Assembly: GCF_022230955.1 (NCBI RefSeq)
Contig: NZ_JAKKFI010000098.1
Span: forward strand, 1 to 64,000
Reading direction: 5' to 3'
DNA: 64,000 nt
Source of the DNA: Micromonospora cabrerizensis
GTDB lineage: Bacteria; Actinomycetota; Actinomycetes; Mycobacteriales; Micromonosporaceae
Notes under the pieces: model-generated
What the model saw: the letters and a program-made list of their open reading frames with translations, nothing else
What the model was told of the DNA's origin: nothing
The model's database searches: none
Position numbers and translations under genes: made by a program
In this document: in pieces, positions 44,246-52,199 of the stretch
Numbering within the stretch: position 1 is the first letter of the stretch
Layout of the letters: every line of letters starts with the position of its first letter

Positions 44246-44599
44246 TCAGTCCGTGGGGAGGAGCGGACCGAGCGGCCCAAGGTCCAGGTTCAGGTCCTCC
44301 GGAGCCAGCCCGAAGTGTTCGCGCAGCCCGACCATCTGCTCCTCCAGGGCCATCAACGTCACTCCGATGCGTTCGACCTGCTCCTCGGTGAGGTCTCCGA
44401 GGTCCACCCGGCGCAGGGCCTGCCGCTCCATCAGCTGCCGCAGCAGCTCCACGACGGTGAGCACGAGGCTCGCCAGCCCCCGCTCGACCGACTCCCGGTC
44501 GACGGAGATCCGGCGGTCCAGCGGGGTCACCCGGGGCTGCCGCCACGAATCCGCACCCAGCGCGGCGGCCAGCTCCGTGGCCTCGTCCCGCCCGGTCAT
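44246..44599 (-). CDS. gvpK: Gas vesicle protein GvpK
   Basis: A 117-residue GvpK, required for vesicle assembly. The family pattern is clear: SVERGLASLVLTVVELLRQLMERQALRRVD (in part) and EEQVERIGVTLMALEEQMVGLREHFGL, with a short C-terminal LNLDLGPLGPLL. It is the last gene of the operon and overlaps gvpS by 4 nt (ATGA). Confidence 0.93.
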   Translation of the reverse strand: MTGRDEATELAAALGADSWRQPRVTPLDRRISVDRESVERGLASLVLTVVELLRQLMERQALRRVDLGDLTEEQVERIGVTLMALEEQMVGLREHFGLAPEDLNLDLGPLGPLLPTD

Positions 44600-44808
44600 G
44601 CGGTGTCCTCCGTCTGCGTCAGCGAGCCGACCGACGCGACGAGCGCGCGCAGCGAGATCCGGACCAGGTCCACGTCGGCGATCGCCAGGGTGATGTCACC
44701 GCTGATCACCACGCCCGTGGCGAGGACCCGGTCAAGCAGGTCGACCAGTGCGACCGGCCGGTACGCCAGCGGATCGTCGGCGCTGTTCGGCGCGAGCGCA
44801 GTGGTCAC
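44596..44808 (-). CDS. gvpS: Gas vesicle GvpA/J/M-family small protein (GvpS position)
   Basis: A 70-residue member of the GvpA-like family: LVDLLDRVLATGVVISGDITLAIADVDLVRISLRALVASV aligns with the GvpA core (helix, beta-hairpin, helix). The short length and position between gvpL and gvpK match gvpS of Streptomyces clusters. GTG start at 44808; 4-nt overlaps on both sides. Probably a minor shell or nucleation protein. Confidence 0.88.
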   Translation of the reverse strand: MTTALAPNSADDPLAYRPVALVDLLDRVLATGVVISGDITLAIADVDLVRISLRALVASVGSLTQTEDTA

Positions 44809-45623
44809 CCCGACTCCCGTACGGTGAGCGCGGGTTCCGGTCGTTCCACGACGAAGGAGTAAGCCGGCCACGGGCCGGTCAGCTCCAGGTGGAGCCCCGG
44901 GTGTCGACCACCCAACGAACCGACCATCTCGGTGAAACTGGGCAGGATCGCGGCGTCGACCAGGTATGCCCCGTTGAGCACCATCGGGGCGGACGCCCCG
45001 GAGAGCCGCCGATCCTGCGGGGAGTGCCGCCGGCCCGCCACGGCCACCTCGCACAGGGCATCGTGCACCGCGTCCGCTGCGGCACCCGCCACCTGTTGAC
45101 GTTCCTCCCGGGCGGTCAACTGCGCACGTCGACGCCGCAGGTACGCCGTGCCCACCCCACCCGCGCCGGTCGTCTCCGCGCCCACGGTGGCCGCCCCCGC
45201 CACCAGGTAACCCTTGACGCCCCACTCGTCGCGCCCGGTCAGCCGGTCCAGCGTGGCGACAAGTTCGGCCCGGCGGTCGGCGAGGGAACCAACCACCCGC
45301 TCGTCGTCGCTGTGCACCGTGGCGAGCCGCGCCGGCACCACCGGCCCCCGACGGGCCAGCGCCTCGACCACCGCGTGGTGCGCTCGGGCCGCCCGCTCCA
45401 GCCAGGCCAGATCCTCCAGGTTACGGCGTAGTGGCTCCTCGCCGTACTCGTCCAGCGAGGCGGTGCTGACCACGGCGACAAGTCCGGCGGCAGGCACCGC
45501 GCGGACCGGGCCGCCCTCCATCCCGCGGATCGCCGCCAGCGTCGCCGGCTCGGTGTCGCGGACCACAGCGTGCAACCAGGCACCGGCGGCCGGGACGCGC
45601 AGATCGGCGGCTACCTCAACCAT
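44805..45623 (-). CDS. gvpL: Gas vesicle protein GvpL/GvpF family
   Basis: A 272-residue GvpL/F protein. It has an N-terminal ferredoxin-like module (GAWLHAVVRDTEPATLAAIRGM in part; AVVSTASLDEYGEE), a central RRNLEDLAWLERAARAHHAVVEALA typical of the family, and the C-terminal domain ending GPWPAYSFVV. GGAGGAG lies 5 nt before the ATG at 45623. It overlaps gvpJ by 8 nt and gvpS by 4 nt. Confidence 0.92.
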   Translation of the reverse strand: MVEVAADLRVPAAGAWLHAVVRDTEPATLAAIRGMEGGPVRAVPAAGLVAVVSTASLDEYGEEPLRRNLEDLAWLERAARAHHAVVEALARRGPVVPARLATVHSDDERVVGSLADRRAELVATLDRLTGRDEWGVKGYLVAGAATVGAETTGAGGVGTAYLRRRRAQLTAREERQQVAGAAADAVHDALCEVAVAGRRHSPQDRRLSGASAPMVLNGAYLVDAAILPSFTEMVGSLGGRHPGLHLELTGPWPAYSFVVERPEPALTVRESG

Positions 45624-45978
45624 CCCACTCCTCCAGTTCGGCATCCCGGCGTCGCGCCCGGCGCCGTCGCTCCGCTTCGACCTCCTGCGGGTCGCGCGGC
45701 CCCGGCTCGACCGGGAAACGAGCACGTGAGCTGAGCCACGGGTCGTGCTCCCACCAGTCGATGCCGATCTGGCGTGCGGTGTCGACCGACGCGATGACCA
45801 GCCGCAACTTCAGCGTCAGCAGTTCGATGTCGAGCAGGCTGACCCGGATGTCACCAGCGATGACGATGCCCCGGTCGAGCACCCGCTCCAGGATGTCGCC
45901 CAGATTGGCCGGCTCGTGACCGGCGGGTAGGACCTGGCCGGAGTTCTGTACCACCGACGGCGGCTGCGCAGCGGTCAT
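45616..45978 (-). CDS. gvpJ: Gas vesicle protein GvpJ
   Basis: A 120-residue GvpA-family protein with the core LGDILERVLDRGIVIAGDIRVSLLDIELLTLKLRLVIASVDTA and a charged C-terminal tail rich in R/E (EVEAERRRRARRRDAELEEWD). The tail length and charge are typical of GvpJ, the tip or edge subunit that helps start shell growth. ATG at 45978; the upstream part of the frame is not coding. Confidence 0.9.
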   Translation of the reverse strand: MTAAQPPSVVQNSGQVLPAGHEPANLGDILERVLDRGIVIAGDIRVSLLDIELLTLKLRLVIASVDTARQIGIDWWEHDPWLSSRARFPVEPGPRDPQEVEAERRRRARRRDAELEEWDG

Positions 45979-45979
45979 C

Positions 45980-46309
45980 TCAGCCCACCTCACTCTTCCC
46001 GCGTTGGTAACGCCGCACCCGCCGATAACCGAGCAGGCTGCCCTCGATGTCCAGCTCCACTTCGTACAGACCAAGAAGGTCGGTGGAATTGGGGATCCGG
46101 CGTGCCTCCACGACCTCCACCCCGACCAGCCAGCCGTCCTCGGTGGCCTCCAGGGACGTGGTGACGGACGGCTCGCGGCCGGTCAGCTCGACCAGTTGCC
46201 GCAGACCCGCCCGGGCCGCCTCGGCCGCCGAGACGGGCTCCACGTACTCGTCGTCGGGATAACCCTGGGCGGTCGGGTCACGCCGCCGGGCCTGGGCGTC
46301 GTCGGTCAT
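45980..46309 (-). CDS. gvpO: Gas vesicle protein GvpO
   Basis: A 109-residue GvpO: charged N-terminus (TDDAQARRRDPTAQGYPDDE) followed by the conserved domain AARAGLRQLVELTGREPSVT, EDGWLVGVEVVEARRIPNSTD and LGLYEVELDIEGSLLGYRRV. GvpO is an accessory factor needed in several clusters; it was proposed to influence expression. ATG at 46309 preceded by GAGGAAGGAG. Overlaps gvpG by 32 nt and ends 1 nt before gvpJ. Confidence 0.9.
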   Translation of the reverse strand: MTDDAQARRRDPTAQGYPDDEYVEPVSAAEAARAGLRQLVELTGREPSVTTSLEATEDGWLVGVEVVEARRIPNSTDLLGLYEVELDIEGSLLGYRRVRRYQRGKSEVG

Positions 46310-46598
46310 GGCGCACTCCTTCCTCGCGTGCCGGGCGACGCCGGGCCGGACGCCGCCTCTCACCGGCCCCGCTGGAGCCCCCGGTCAGCCGGTCCAGCAC
46401 CCGCTGCTCGGCCCGGTCGCGTTCCTCGGCGCTGAGTTCACCGGCCGCCACGGCGGCGTCCAACTCCTCCAGCTCGCGCCGGACGTTGACCGGGTTCCGC
46501 TGTCGCGACTCGGCCTCCCGGGCCACCACGTTGACCACCGCCGTCAGGCCCCGCACCGGCGCGTACGGCAGGGTCAGGAGCGCCCAGAGCAGGTCCAC
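46278..46598 (-). CDS. gvpG: Gas vesicle protein GvpG
   Basis: A 106-residue GvpG: the N-terminal segment DLLWALLTLPYAPVRGLTAVV and the helix RRELEELDAAVAAGELSAEE are family signatures. The basic C-terminal ~35 residues (RRRPARRRPAREEG) extend beyond the usual ~80-90-residue length, and much of this tail overlaps gvpO. GTG start at 46598, 3 nt after the gvpF stop. Confidence 0.88.
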   Translation of the reverse strand: MDLLWALLTLPYAPVRGLTAVVNVVAREAESRQRNPVNVRRELEELDAAVAAGELSAEERDRAEQRVLDRLTGGSSGAGERRRPARRRPAREEGVRHDRRRPGPAA

Positions 46599-46601
46599 CC
46601 G

Positions 46602-47357
46602 TCAGCCCGCCAGCTGGTGCGCGCCGACGAAGTCGTACGGGGCGAGCGGCCCGAGCAGCCGCAGCCGCAGCAGACCCCTGCGGTCCTGCGCGTACTCCTC
46701 CAGCGCGTCCACCAGCGCGGCCTCCCGGTCGGTGTCCACCAGCAGGGCCACGTGGGCCGCGTCCATCTCGTGACTGGGCGGGCGCAGTTGCGTGGAGACG
46801 ACGAACTCGGCGGAGGTGTCGAGCACCCTCCGGTTCTCCGACTCGCGGCGCAGTTCCACCGCCTGACTGATCAACTCCCCGAGCCGGATGCGCGGCTCAC
46901 GGGTGGCCGCCTCGGCCCGACCACGCACCTGCTCGGCGAGCCTGGCGGCCGCCGGGTTCTCGTCGAGAATGCCGCGCAGCAACGCCCGCTCGTCGAAGCG
47001 CCCGTGCACGACGTACTGCACCCTGCCCTCGAACTCGGCCAGCGCGGCGGCGAACCGGTCGTGGTGCGGTCGGAGCAGGTCGAGCACCGCGTCCGAGCCG
47101 GTGACCACGGTGCCGAACCGTACCGGCAGCACCGGCGCCACGGCGGCCGTCCCGTCCAGCAACTCCTGGTACGCCCGCAGGTCGGCCGACCGGCCGAGCG
47201 GCGCGTCCAGCGGCACCGCGCTGACCAGGGCGGCGACATCTCCGTGCCGGATCACCGTCACCTCGCCGGGCGGGTCGCCGACCCCGGCGGCGTCGGGCGT
47301 CGCCTCCACGTCGGCCGGCACCAGCCCGTAGACGAACAGCCCTGTCTCGTCCGCCAT
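46602..47357 (-). CDS. gvpF: Gas vesicle protein GvpF
   Basis: A 251-residue GvpF/L-family protein. N-terminal GLFVYGLVPADVE, then AALVSAVPLDAPLGR, a central LPVRFGTVVTGSDAVLDLLRPH, and the C-terminal module ending LLGPLAPYDFVG. GvpF is an early assembly factor that contacts GvpA. ATG at 47357 is preceded by GGAGG. It begins 1 nt after the gvpA-like gene, matching the A-F-G order of Streptomyces clusters. Confidence 0.92.
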   Translation of the reverse strand: MADETGLFVYGLVPADVEATPDAAGVGDPPGEVTVIRHGDVAALVSAVPLDAPLGRSADLRAYQELLDGTAAVAPVLPVRFGTVVTGSDAVLDLLRPHHDRFAAALAEFEGRVQYVVHGRFDERALLRGILDENPAAARLAEQVRGRAEAATREPRIRLGELISQAVELRRESENRRVLDTSAEFVVSTQLRPPSHEMDAAHVALLVDTDREAALVDALEEYAQDRRGLLRLRLLGPLAPYDFVGAHQLAG

Positions 47358-47358
47358 C

Positions 47359-47730
47359 TCAGCTCCTCCCGAGGTCGCGCACGTTGCCGGTGGCGTCCCC
47401 GACCGCGCCGGTGACGTCCCGCACCGACCCGGTGACGTCACGGACCGCACCGGTGACACCTCCGAGGAGGCCGGCCAGCCCTTCGCCCTCGTCCGGGGAG
47501 ATGTCCAGCCGGTCGACCGCCTCGGCGAACCGCAGGTACGTCTCGATGCTCGCGACCACCACCCGAGCGTTGATCTCCAACAGGGGGATGCCGACGACCC
47601 CGACCGTCACCTGCGCGTCGATCACGACACCCTTGTCGAGCACCGTCTCCACCACGTCGGCGAGCCCGCCGGCAGAACCCACCCGTTCCAGGGCACCGCC
47701 GGCGGCCTCATCACCGGGCAGCACCGTCAC
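47359..47730 (-). CDS. gvpA: Gas vesicle shell protein GvpA-like with repetitive C-terminal tail
   Basis: A 123-residue protein. Residues ~24-77 align with the GvpA core (GLADVVETVLDKGVVIDAQV, then GIPLLEINARVVVASIETYLRFAEAVDRLD). Canonical GvpA ends at about 70-75 residues; here an extra ~40 residues contain heptad-like repeats VTGAVRD-VTGSVRD-VTGAVGD-ATGNVRD. The extended protein occupies the gvpA position, directly before gvpF, and no short gvpA is present in the operon. Either this is the main shell protein with a tail, or it is GvpJ-like and the real gvpA is elsewhere. Confidence 0.85.
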   Translation of the reverse strand: MTVLPGDEAAGGALERVGSAGGLADVVETVLDKGVVIDAQVTVGVVGIPLLEINARVVVASIETYLRFAEAVDRLDISPDEGEGLAGLLGGVTGAVRDVTGSVRDVTGAVGDATGNVRDLGRS

Positions 47731-48947
47731 TCCTCTTCCTCCCGGCGGCGGCGCACCACGGGTCGGCGCGGCGGCTCCGGTCCACGTCGGACGGGCGGCC
47801 GGGGCCGCTGCGGCTCCTCGCGGGGCTCCGGACGTCGAGCGCGGTCCGCCAAGCGACGGCGCGGTGGCGGCGGAGGTTCCTCGTCGGGCTCGTCCGCGTA
47901 GCCCTCGTCGTAGCCGTCCTCGTAGGCCTCGTACTCCTCGTCGTACTCCGGCTCGGCCGGTCGTCGAGGTGGCCGTTGGCGCAGTCGCCCGCCCGGTCGG
48001 CGGCGCGGCTCCTCCTGGGCCTGCTCCTCCTCCGCGTACTCGTCGGCCCCGGTGTCGGCCGGCGCCCCGCCGCGCCGCTCCCGGGCCGGCTCACGCTGCT
48101 CCTGCTCTTCGCGCAGGCCGGTCTCGTGGTCCTTGACCACCTGGGAGTCGCGGATCTCGCCGCGCCAGCCCTCGACCTGGTCCGGGTCGAGCGCCACCTC
48201 GGTCATCACGTGCCGGACGAAGTGCTTCAGCTCCAGCCGCACCCGCCGGCCCTGGGCGCGCCACAGGTTGCCGGTGTGTTCGAAGAGACCCTGCGGGTGG
48301 TACTCCAGCACCACGAGGATGCGGGTCAGGTCCGGGGTGATCTCATGGAAGGTGACGGTGCCGTCGACCGAGCCCTTCTCGCCCTTGGATCGCCAGTGGA
48401 TGAGCTTGTCCGGCACCTGCCGGACGATGGTCGACTCCCAGGTCCGGTGCGACCAGAAGACCTGCGCCTTCCAGGTCATCTTCTCGTCCGAGTCGTTCTC
48501 GGCCTGCTCGACCTTCTTCATGAAGCTCGGAAAGTCGCCGAACTGCGTCCACTGGTTGTACGCGGCCCGTACCGGCACACCGACCTCGATCGTCTCGACG
48601 ATGTTGGTGACCTTCTTCTTGGCGCCGCCCTTACCACCCTTGCCGCCCGCGCGGCCGAGAGCCGACATCAGCTTCTCCTTACCGCCGGCCACACCGGCGT
48701 GCACCATCGCCTTCACCGGTGAGCCGCCCTCGGCCAACTTCTGCGCACCCGTGGCTGTGGCGATCAGGCCGGGCCCGCCGCCCTGACGCGCGTACTCGCT
48801 CAGCCGACCGGTCGCACCGGTGATCCGTTCGGTCACCACACTCACGGCGCGGTCACCGATCGCGCCGGCCAGGTTGCGCACCTCGCCGACCAACTGGCCG
48901 CGCAGTTTGTCGCCAAGTCCCGCCGGGTTGTTCTGCGCCATGGTCAC
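47727..48947 (-). CDS. SRPBCC (cyclase/dehydrase-type) protein in the gas vesicle operon
   Basis: A 406-residue protein. The N-terminus (~110 residues) is helical and basic, with a GGKGGKGGAKKK linker. Residues ~112-270 are an SRPBCC/polyketide-cyclase domain (TNIVETIEVGVPVRAAYNQW, DFPSFMKKVEQ, LVVLEYHPQGLFEHTGNLW). The C-terminal ~130 residues are disordered, mixing acidic (EYDEEYEAYEDGYDEGY) and Arg/Pro-rich blocks. SRPBCC proteins also occur in Streptomyces gvp clusters; their function is unknown. It overlaps genes on both sides by 4 nt, so it belongs to the operon. Confidence 0.85.
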   Translation of the reverse strand: MTMAQNNPAGLGDKLRGQLVGEVRNLAGAIGDRAVSVVTERITGATGRLSEYARQGGGPGLIATATGAQKLAEGGSPVKAMVHAGVAGGKEKLMSALGRAGGKGGKGGAKKKVTNIVETIEVGVPVRAAYNQWTQFGDFPSFMKKVEQAENDSDEKMTWKAQVFWSHRTWESTIVRQVPDKLIHWRSKGEKGSVDGTVTFHEITPDLTRILVVLEYHPQGLFEHTGNLWRAQGRRVRLELKHFVRHVMTEVALDPDQVEGWRGEIRDSQVVKDHETGLREEQEQREPARERRGGAPADTGADEYAEEEQAQEEPRRRPGGRLRQRPPRRPAEPEYDEEYEAYEDGYDEGYADEPDEEPPPPPRRRLADRARRPEPREEPQRPRPPVRRGPEPPRRPVVRRRREEEE

Positions 48948-49387
48948 CGCCCCCGCCGCTGACCGGCGGTCGAGTCACCGCGGTCGTTCGTCGCGCCGCC
49001 GCCGCCGTTGCCGTCGGAGCCGTTGCCGTCGGAGCTGTTGTCGGCGGAGCTGTTGTCGGCGGAGCCGCTCTGCGTACCGGAGCGGCGGCGCAGGGCGTCA
49101 GCCGAGCCGCGCAGCCGCCCGGTGAGCGCGTCGACGCCGCTGCCGGCAGCGGCGGTCGCGGCTGCCCGACCGGCGTTGACCAGCGGCACTCCGAGCCGGC
49201 CCAGATTGCTCAGTTGGGGGGACGAGTGCAACGCGTCCGTGCCCCGCTTCAGCAGGCCGCCCGGGTCCCGGCTCGCTCGGCCGGCGGCGACCGCCGCAGC
49301 CAGGGTGAGCGCCGTACGCAGCTTGCGGCGGCGGCCCAGCAGGTAGCCGAAGCCCACCGCCAGTCCGATTCGTGTTCCGGCCTTCAT
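48944..49387 (-). CDS. First gene of the gas vesicle operon, hypothetical
   Basis: A 147-residue protein with a short hydrophobic N-terminus containing GLAVGFGYLLGRRRKLRTAL, then an Ala/Arg-rich helical region (LTLAAAVAAGRAS, LVNAGRAAATAAAGSGVD), and a disordered Ser/Asp/Asn/Gly tail made of short tandem repeats (SADNS-SADNS-SDGNGSDGNGG). The start is an ATG with GGGAGACC upstream. It is linked to the SRPBCC gene by a 4-nt overlap. No family recognised with certainty; similar basic proteins start some actinobacterial gvp operons. Confidence 0.7.
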   Translation of the reverse strand: MKAGTRIGLAVGFGYLLGRRRKLRTALTLAAAVAAGRASRDPGGLLKRGTDALHSSPQLSNLGRLGVPLVNAGRAAATAAAGSGVDALTGRLRGSADALRRRSGTQSGSADNSSADNSSDGNGSDGNGGGGATNDRGDSTAGQRRGR

Positions 49388-49665
49388 GAGGTCTCCCTAC
49401 GCTCCCCGGTCGATCCGGACGTCTGCCCGGTGCGGGTCGGAGCAGGGTTACCGGGGAACAGCGTGAACCATGCCCTCGATCAGACGTCCCGTATCTGCGG
49501 ACCCGGCGGGCAGTACCCGGCCGTACTACTCCGAAACCGCTACGACAATTTTCGGGTATGCCGAGGAAGAGCATTCGGAAAGGCGGCACAACGGGGCCCA
49601 GACCGGACATCGCAGCGGTCAAGAGCAGGGAGAACGACAGAGAAGCCGAAAGCGCGAAAGGACCC

Positions 49666-50175
49666 CTAGAGCGCGGGCGGCGTCGAATCGAGGCAGATTT
49701 CGGCGCGCACCTTTCCGCCGTCCTCGCGCAGTTTCGCGCCGCATTTCTCGAGTACGGCGACCGCGCCGAAATTGTCCCGGGTCGTCTCCGCGACGACGGC
49801 CCTCATGCCGGCCCGCGCCGCCGCGTTCAACAGCTCGCGCAGGGCGACAGCGCCGATTCCCTGCCCCCGGGCCGAGCGCCCGAGCCACATGCCGGTCTCC
49901 ACCGTGCCGGGCTCGTCACAGCGCGTCATCCGGACCATGCCCATGACCTCGCCGCCGACGAGGATCGCGTACATCTGGGAACCGGTCGGGCCGTCCAGGC
50001 CACCGAAGCTCGCCCGGTGAAACTCCCGGAACGCCTCCCGGCGGGCGAGCGACCAACCGGCGGGCGCCTCGACCGGAGGCATCACGTCATCCGGTTCGGC
50101 CTCGGCAGCCGCTACGGAGAGCAACGGCTCCAGGTTCTGCTCGTCCACCGGCTCCAGCCGGACCGCACCCGCCAC
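49666..50175 (-). CDS. GNAT family N-acetyltransferase (RimJ/RimL-like)
   Basis: A 169-residue acetyltransferase. The acetyl-CoA loop is GRSARGQGIGAVALRELLNAA and motif B is ETTRDNFGAVAVLEKCGAKL. The overall layout (RLEPVDEQNLEPLL, VGGEVMGMVRM) fits the RimJ/RimL-like group. I favour GTG 50175: TGGACT, a 17-nt spacer and CAGACT end 7 nt before it, suggesting a leaderless transcript. An ATG at 50217 would add 14 residues. The ~280 bases between this gene and the gas vesicle operon contain no convincing gene. Confidence 0.82.
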   Translation of the reverse strand: MAGAVRLEPVDEQNLEPLLSVAAAEAEPDDVMPPVEAPAGWSLARREAFREFHRASFGGLDGPTGSQMYAILVGGEVMGMVRMTRCDEPGTVETGMWLGRSARGQGIGAVALRELLNAAARAGMRAVVAETTRDNFGAVAVLEKCGAKLREDGGKVRAEICLDSTPPAL

Positions 50176-50324
50176 GTGCCGCAGTCTGCCGGCCTCATTG
50201 GCTGAAGTCCACCCCATTGGGCATCCAGTGGCGGTCCGGTCAGCCGTACCGGCCGGTCGGGCGGCGTGGGTGTTCCTCCTCACGCTCTGTTGTCACCCGT
50301 GGGGGTAGAAAATCCGTGATCCGC

Positions 50325-51212
50325 CTACTCGAACTCGCAGAACACCACCGAGGCGTCGTCGGTGGGCTTGTGCCGGCGCAGCCGATCGGGGTGGTCGCGC
50401 TCGGCGGCCCGGACCCGGTCGATCAACGCGCCCGGCCCGTCGGTGCTCAGCAGGTCCAGCAGACCCGCCCAGTCGGTCAACCCGAACTGCTCGACCATGC
50501 TGGACGCGCCGTCACTGAGCAGCGCCGCCCGGCGTAGCGCCGCCGGGCCGTGCCGGGGCAGGTTTCCGGTCACCGCGTGGAAGGCCGCGTCGGGGTCGGC
50601 GGCTGCGACCCAGTAGCCGTGGGTGCGGTTCATCCGCTCCCGCTGGAGAGTCACGGCGTGCCGGAACCGGGTGACCGGGTCCGCCGCGCCGGCCGGCACG
50701 GTCGCGACCGTCTCCCGCAGCTCCGCCATGGCCCCGTCCAACCGGTTGTCGGTCACCACGCTGACCTGGCCGCCGGTGTCCAGGACCAGGGGGCTGTCGC
50801 AGAGGACCAGGTAGTCCACCTGGTCGCCGCAGTCACGCAGCAGGCAGACCGTGCTCGACGGGGTGCCGGGATGGTCGAGGTCGCACTGCCCGCCGTGGTC
50901 GGCGCGTACCGCGAGGATGGCCGCAGCAAGGTTGCTGGTCAGCCGGGCCGCCGGACGGACCGCTTCCGCCACCCCGATCCGGGCGGCCAGGTGCCGGACG
51001 TACCACTCCGGCCCGTGCACACAGCCGGTGTCGAAGCCGTCCGGCACTGTCGCGCCGTCCAGGACGCCGACCAGCGGACCGAACCGGAAGACCAGGTCCT
51101 CGTTGACCGGCCGGGCCGGAGCCGGCGCGGACGCGGAGCGAACCCGCATCATCCGCCCCTGCCCCGACGCGCCCATCGGGTCAGCGCTGTCGAAGGTCGT
51201 CGGCGGCTGCAT
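50325..51212 (-). CDS. PP2C-like serine/threonine phosphatase family protein
   Basis: A 295-residue protein with PP2C-type motifs: NEDLVFRFGPLVGVLDGAT near residues 37-55 (the ED and DGA metal-site motifs), STVCLLRDCGDQVDYLVLCD in the middle, ALLSDGASSM (the SDG motif), and DDASVVFCEF at the end. The sequence is diverged from classic PP2C, so activity is not assured. It is preceded by GGGAGAGG and overlaps the DUF3618 gene by 32 nt. Confidence 0.75.
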   Translation of the reverse strand: MQPPTTFDSADPMGASGQGRMMRVRSASAPAPARPVNEDLVFRFGPLVGVLDGATVPDGFDTGCVHGPEWYVRHLAARIGVAEAVRPAARLTSNLAAAILAVRADHGGQCDLDHPGTPSSTVCLLRDCGDQVDYLVLCDSPLVLDTGGQVSVVTDNRLDGAMAELRETVATVPAGAADPVTRFRHAVTLQRERMNRTHGYWVAAADPDAAFHAVTGNLPRHGPAALRRAALLSDGASSMVEQFGLTDWAGLLDLLSTDGPGALIDRVRAAERDHPDRLRRHKPTDDASVVFCEFE

Positions 51213-51342
51213 GCGCCTCTCCCTGCACCTGACGGGCAGCCCGACGCGGGTTGACCTTCTCGGTCAGCGCGTCGACGTCGTTGCTCAACTCGGTGCGGGT
51301 GGTTTCGATCTCCCGCCAGATCCGATCCGGATCGCTGGACAT
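51181..51342 (-). CDS. DUF3618 domain protein (53 aa)
   Basis: A 53-residue protein that is almost entirely a DUF3618 motif: DPDRIWREIETTRTELSNDVDALTEKVNP, then RRAARQV. DUF3618 proteins usually carry this segment plus a membrane helix; here the membrane part is missing, so this is a minimal form. ATG at 51342 with GGGAGCAGGTC before it. Confidence 0.75.
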   Translation of the reverse strand: MSSDPDRIWREIETTRTELSNDVDALTEKVNPRRAARQVQGEAHAAADDLRQR

Positions 51343-51364
51343 GACCTGCTCCCTCCCGACTCCT

Positions 51365-51472
51365 TCACCGACCCCGCAGGGCGTCCGGCAACTCCCGGGC
51401 AGTCTGCTTCGTCCGGGGCAGAACCGCACGTGCCCGCTTCGGCTGGGTCCGGGGCGTTGATGTAGCCGTCAT
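51365..51472 (-). CDS. Very small basic protein (35 aa), tentative
   Basis: A 35-residue basic open frame (TATSTPRTQPKRARAVLPRT, ending ALRGR) with AGGAGGGGAG upstream of its ATG, 22 nt before the DUF3618 gene on the same strand. The ribosome binding site is convincing, but there is no family support. Confidence 0.4.
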   Translation of the reverse strand: MTATSTPRTQPKRARAVLPRTKQTARELPDALRGR

Positions 51473-51635
51473 CCCCCGCTCCCCTCCTGAGTCCCGGGTC
51501 GCGTGGCGACCTCGGAACGCCTGCCGCCTACCCGCCTGGCCAGCCGACATGCGGTTCAGCCGTCCGGCGCGACGACCGCCACCGAGGCAACGGCGGGAGA
51601 AAAGGGACGAGTCAGCCGTGCGGGGAATAACGCGG

Positions 51636-52088
51636 TCAGCGGCGCCGGTTGCGGGCGCGCGACGAGCGCAGGCGGCGCAGCCGGCCGATCAGCAACGGCT
51701 CGGCGGCGAGGGCGGCCGGGTTGTCCAGCAGCCCGTTGAGCAGTTGGTAGTAACGGGTCGAGGAGACCCCGAAGGTGTCCCGCACGGCCTGCTCCTTGGC
51801 ACCGGCGTGCCGCCACCACTGCTGCTCGAAGGCGAGGATGGCCCGCTCCCGCTCGGTCAACCCGGGCGGCGGATCAGTGGGGTCAGCGGGCGGCGCCGGC
51901 TCGTCGTCGGCCTCGACGGAAAACGCCAAATCGTCGTCGGCCTCGACGGGCAACGCCGACGCGTCGGTGGTCTCGATGGGCGGTGCCGGCCGGGGAGTCG
52001 GGACGGTCGGCCCGGCGCCACCCGCCGCGTCACCCGGACGAGCGTCGGTGGACGGCTCGGGGGCGGCCGGGGTGGTGTCGGCGGACAT
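51636..52088 (-). CDS. DUF3263 domain-containing protein
   Basis: A 150-residue protein. The C-terminal ~75 residues match DUF3263: LTERERAILAFEQQWWRHAG, AKEQAVRDTFGVSSTRYYQLLNGLLD, then LIGRLRRLRSSRARNRRR. This looks like a sigma-factor-like or HTH DNA-binding fold, common in actinobacteria. The N-terminal half is disordered and acidic with an internal repeat (ASALPVEADDDLAFSVEADDE). ATG at 52088. Confidence 0.8.
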   Translation of the reverse strand: MSADTTPAAPEPSTDARPGDAAGGAGPTVPTPRPAPPIETTDASALPVEADDDLAFSVEADDEPAPPADPTDPPPGLTERERAILAFEQQWWRHAGAKEQAVRDTFGVSSTRYYQLLNGLLDNPAALAAEPLLIGRLRRLRSSRARNRRR

Positions 52089-52199
52089 GTCGCTCAGCCT
52101 AGCCAGGGGCGACCAGGGACGCAGCAGGCGGCGCGGCCGGCCCCGCGCCGTCGGGAACCCCGACGGCCGGGCCGGCCGCGTCACGTCACTTCGGTCAGG

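Noticed and set aside
49558..50205. A 215-codon plus-strand frame starting MPRKSIRKGG
   Set aside because: From about residue 45 onward it is the antisense of the GNAT gene; no ribosome binding site or domain supports it.
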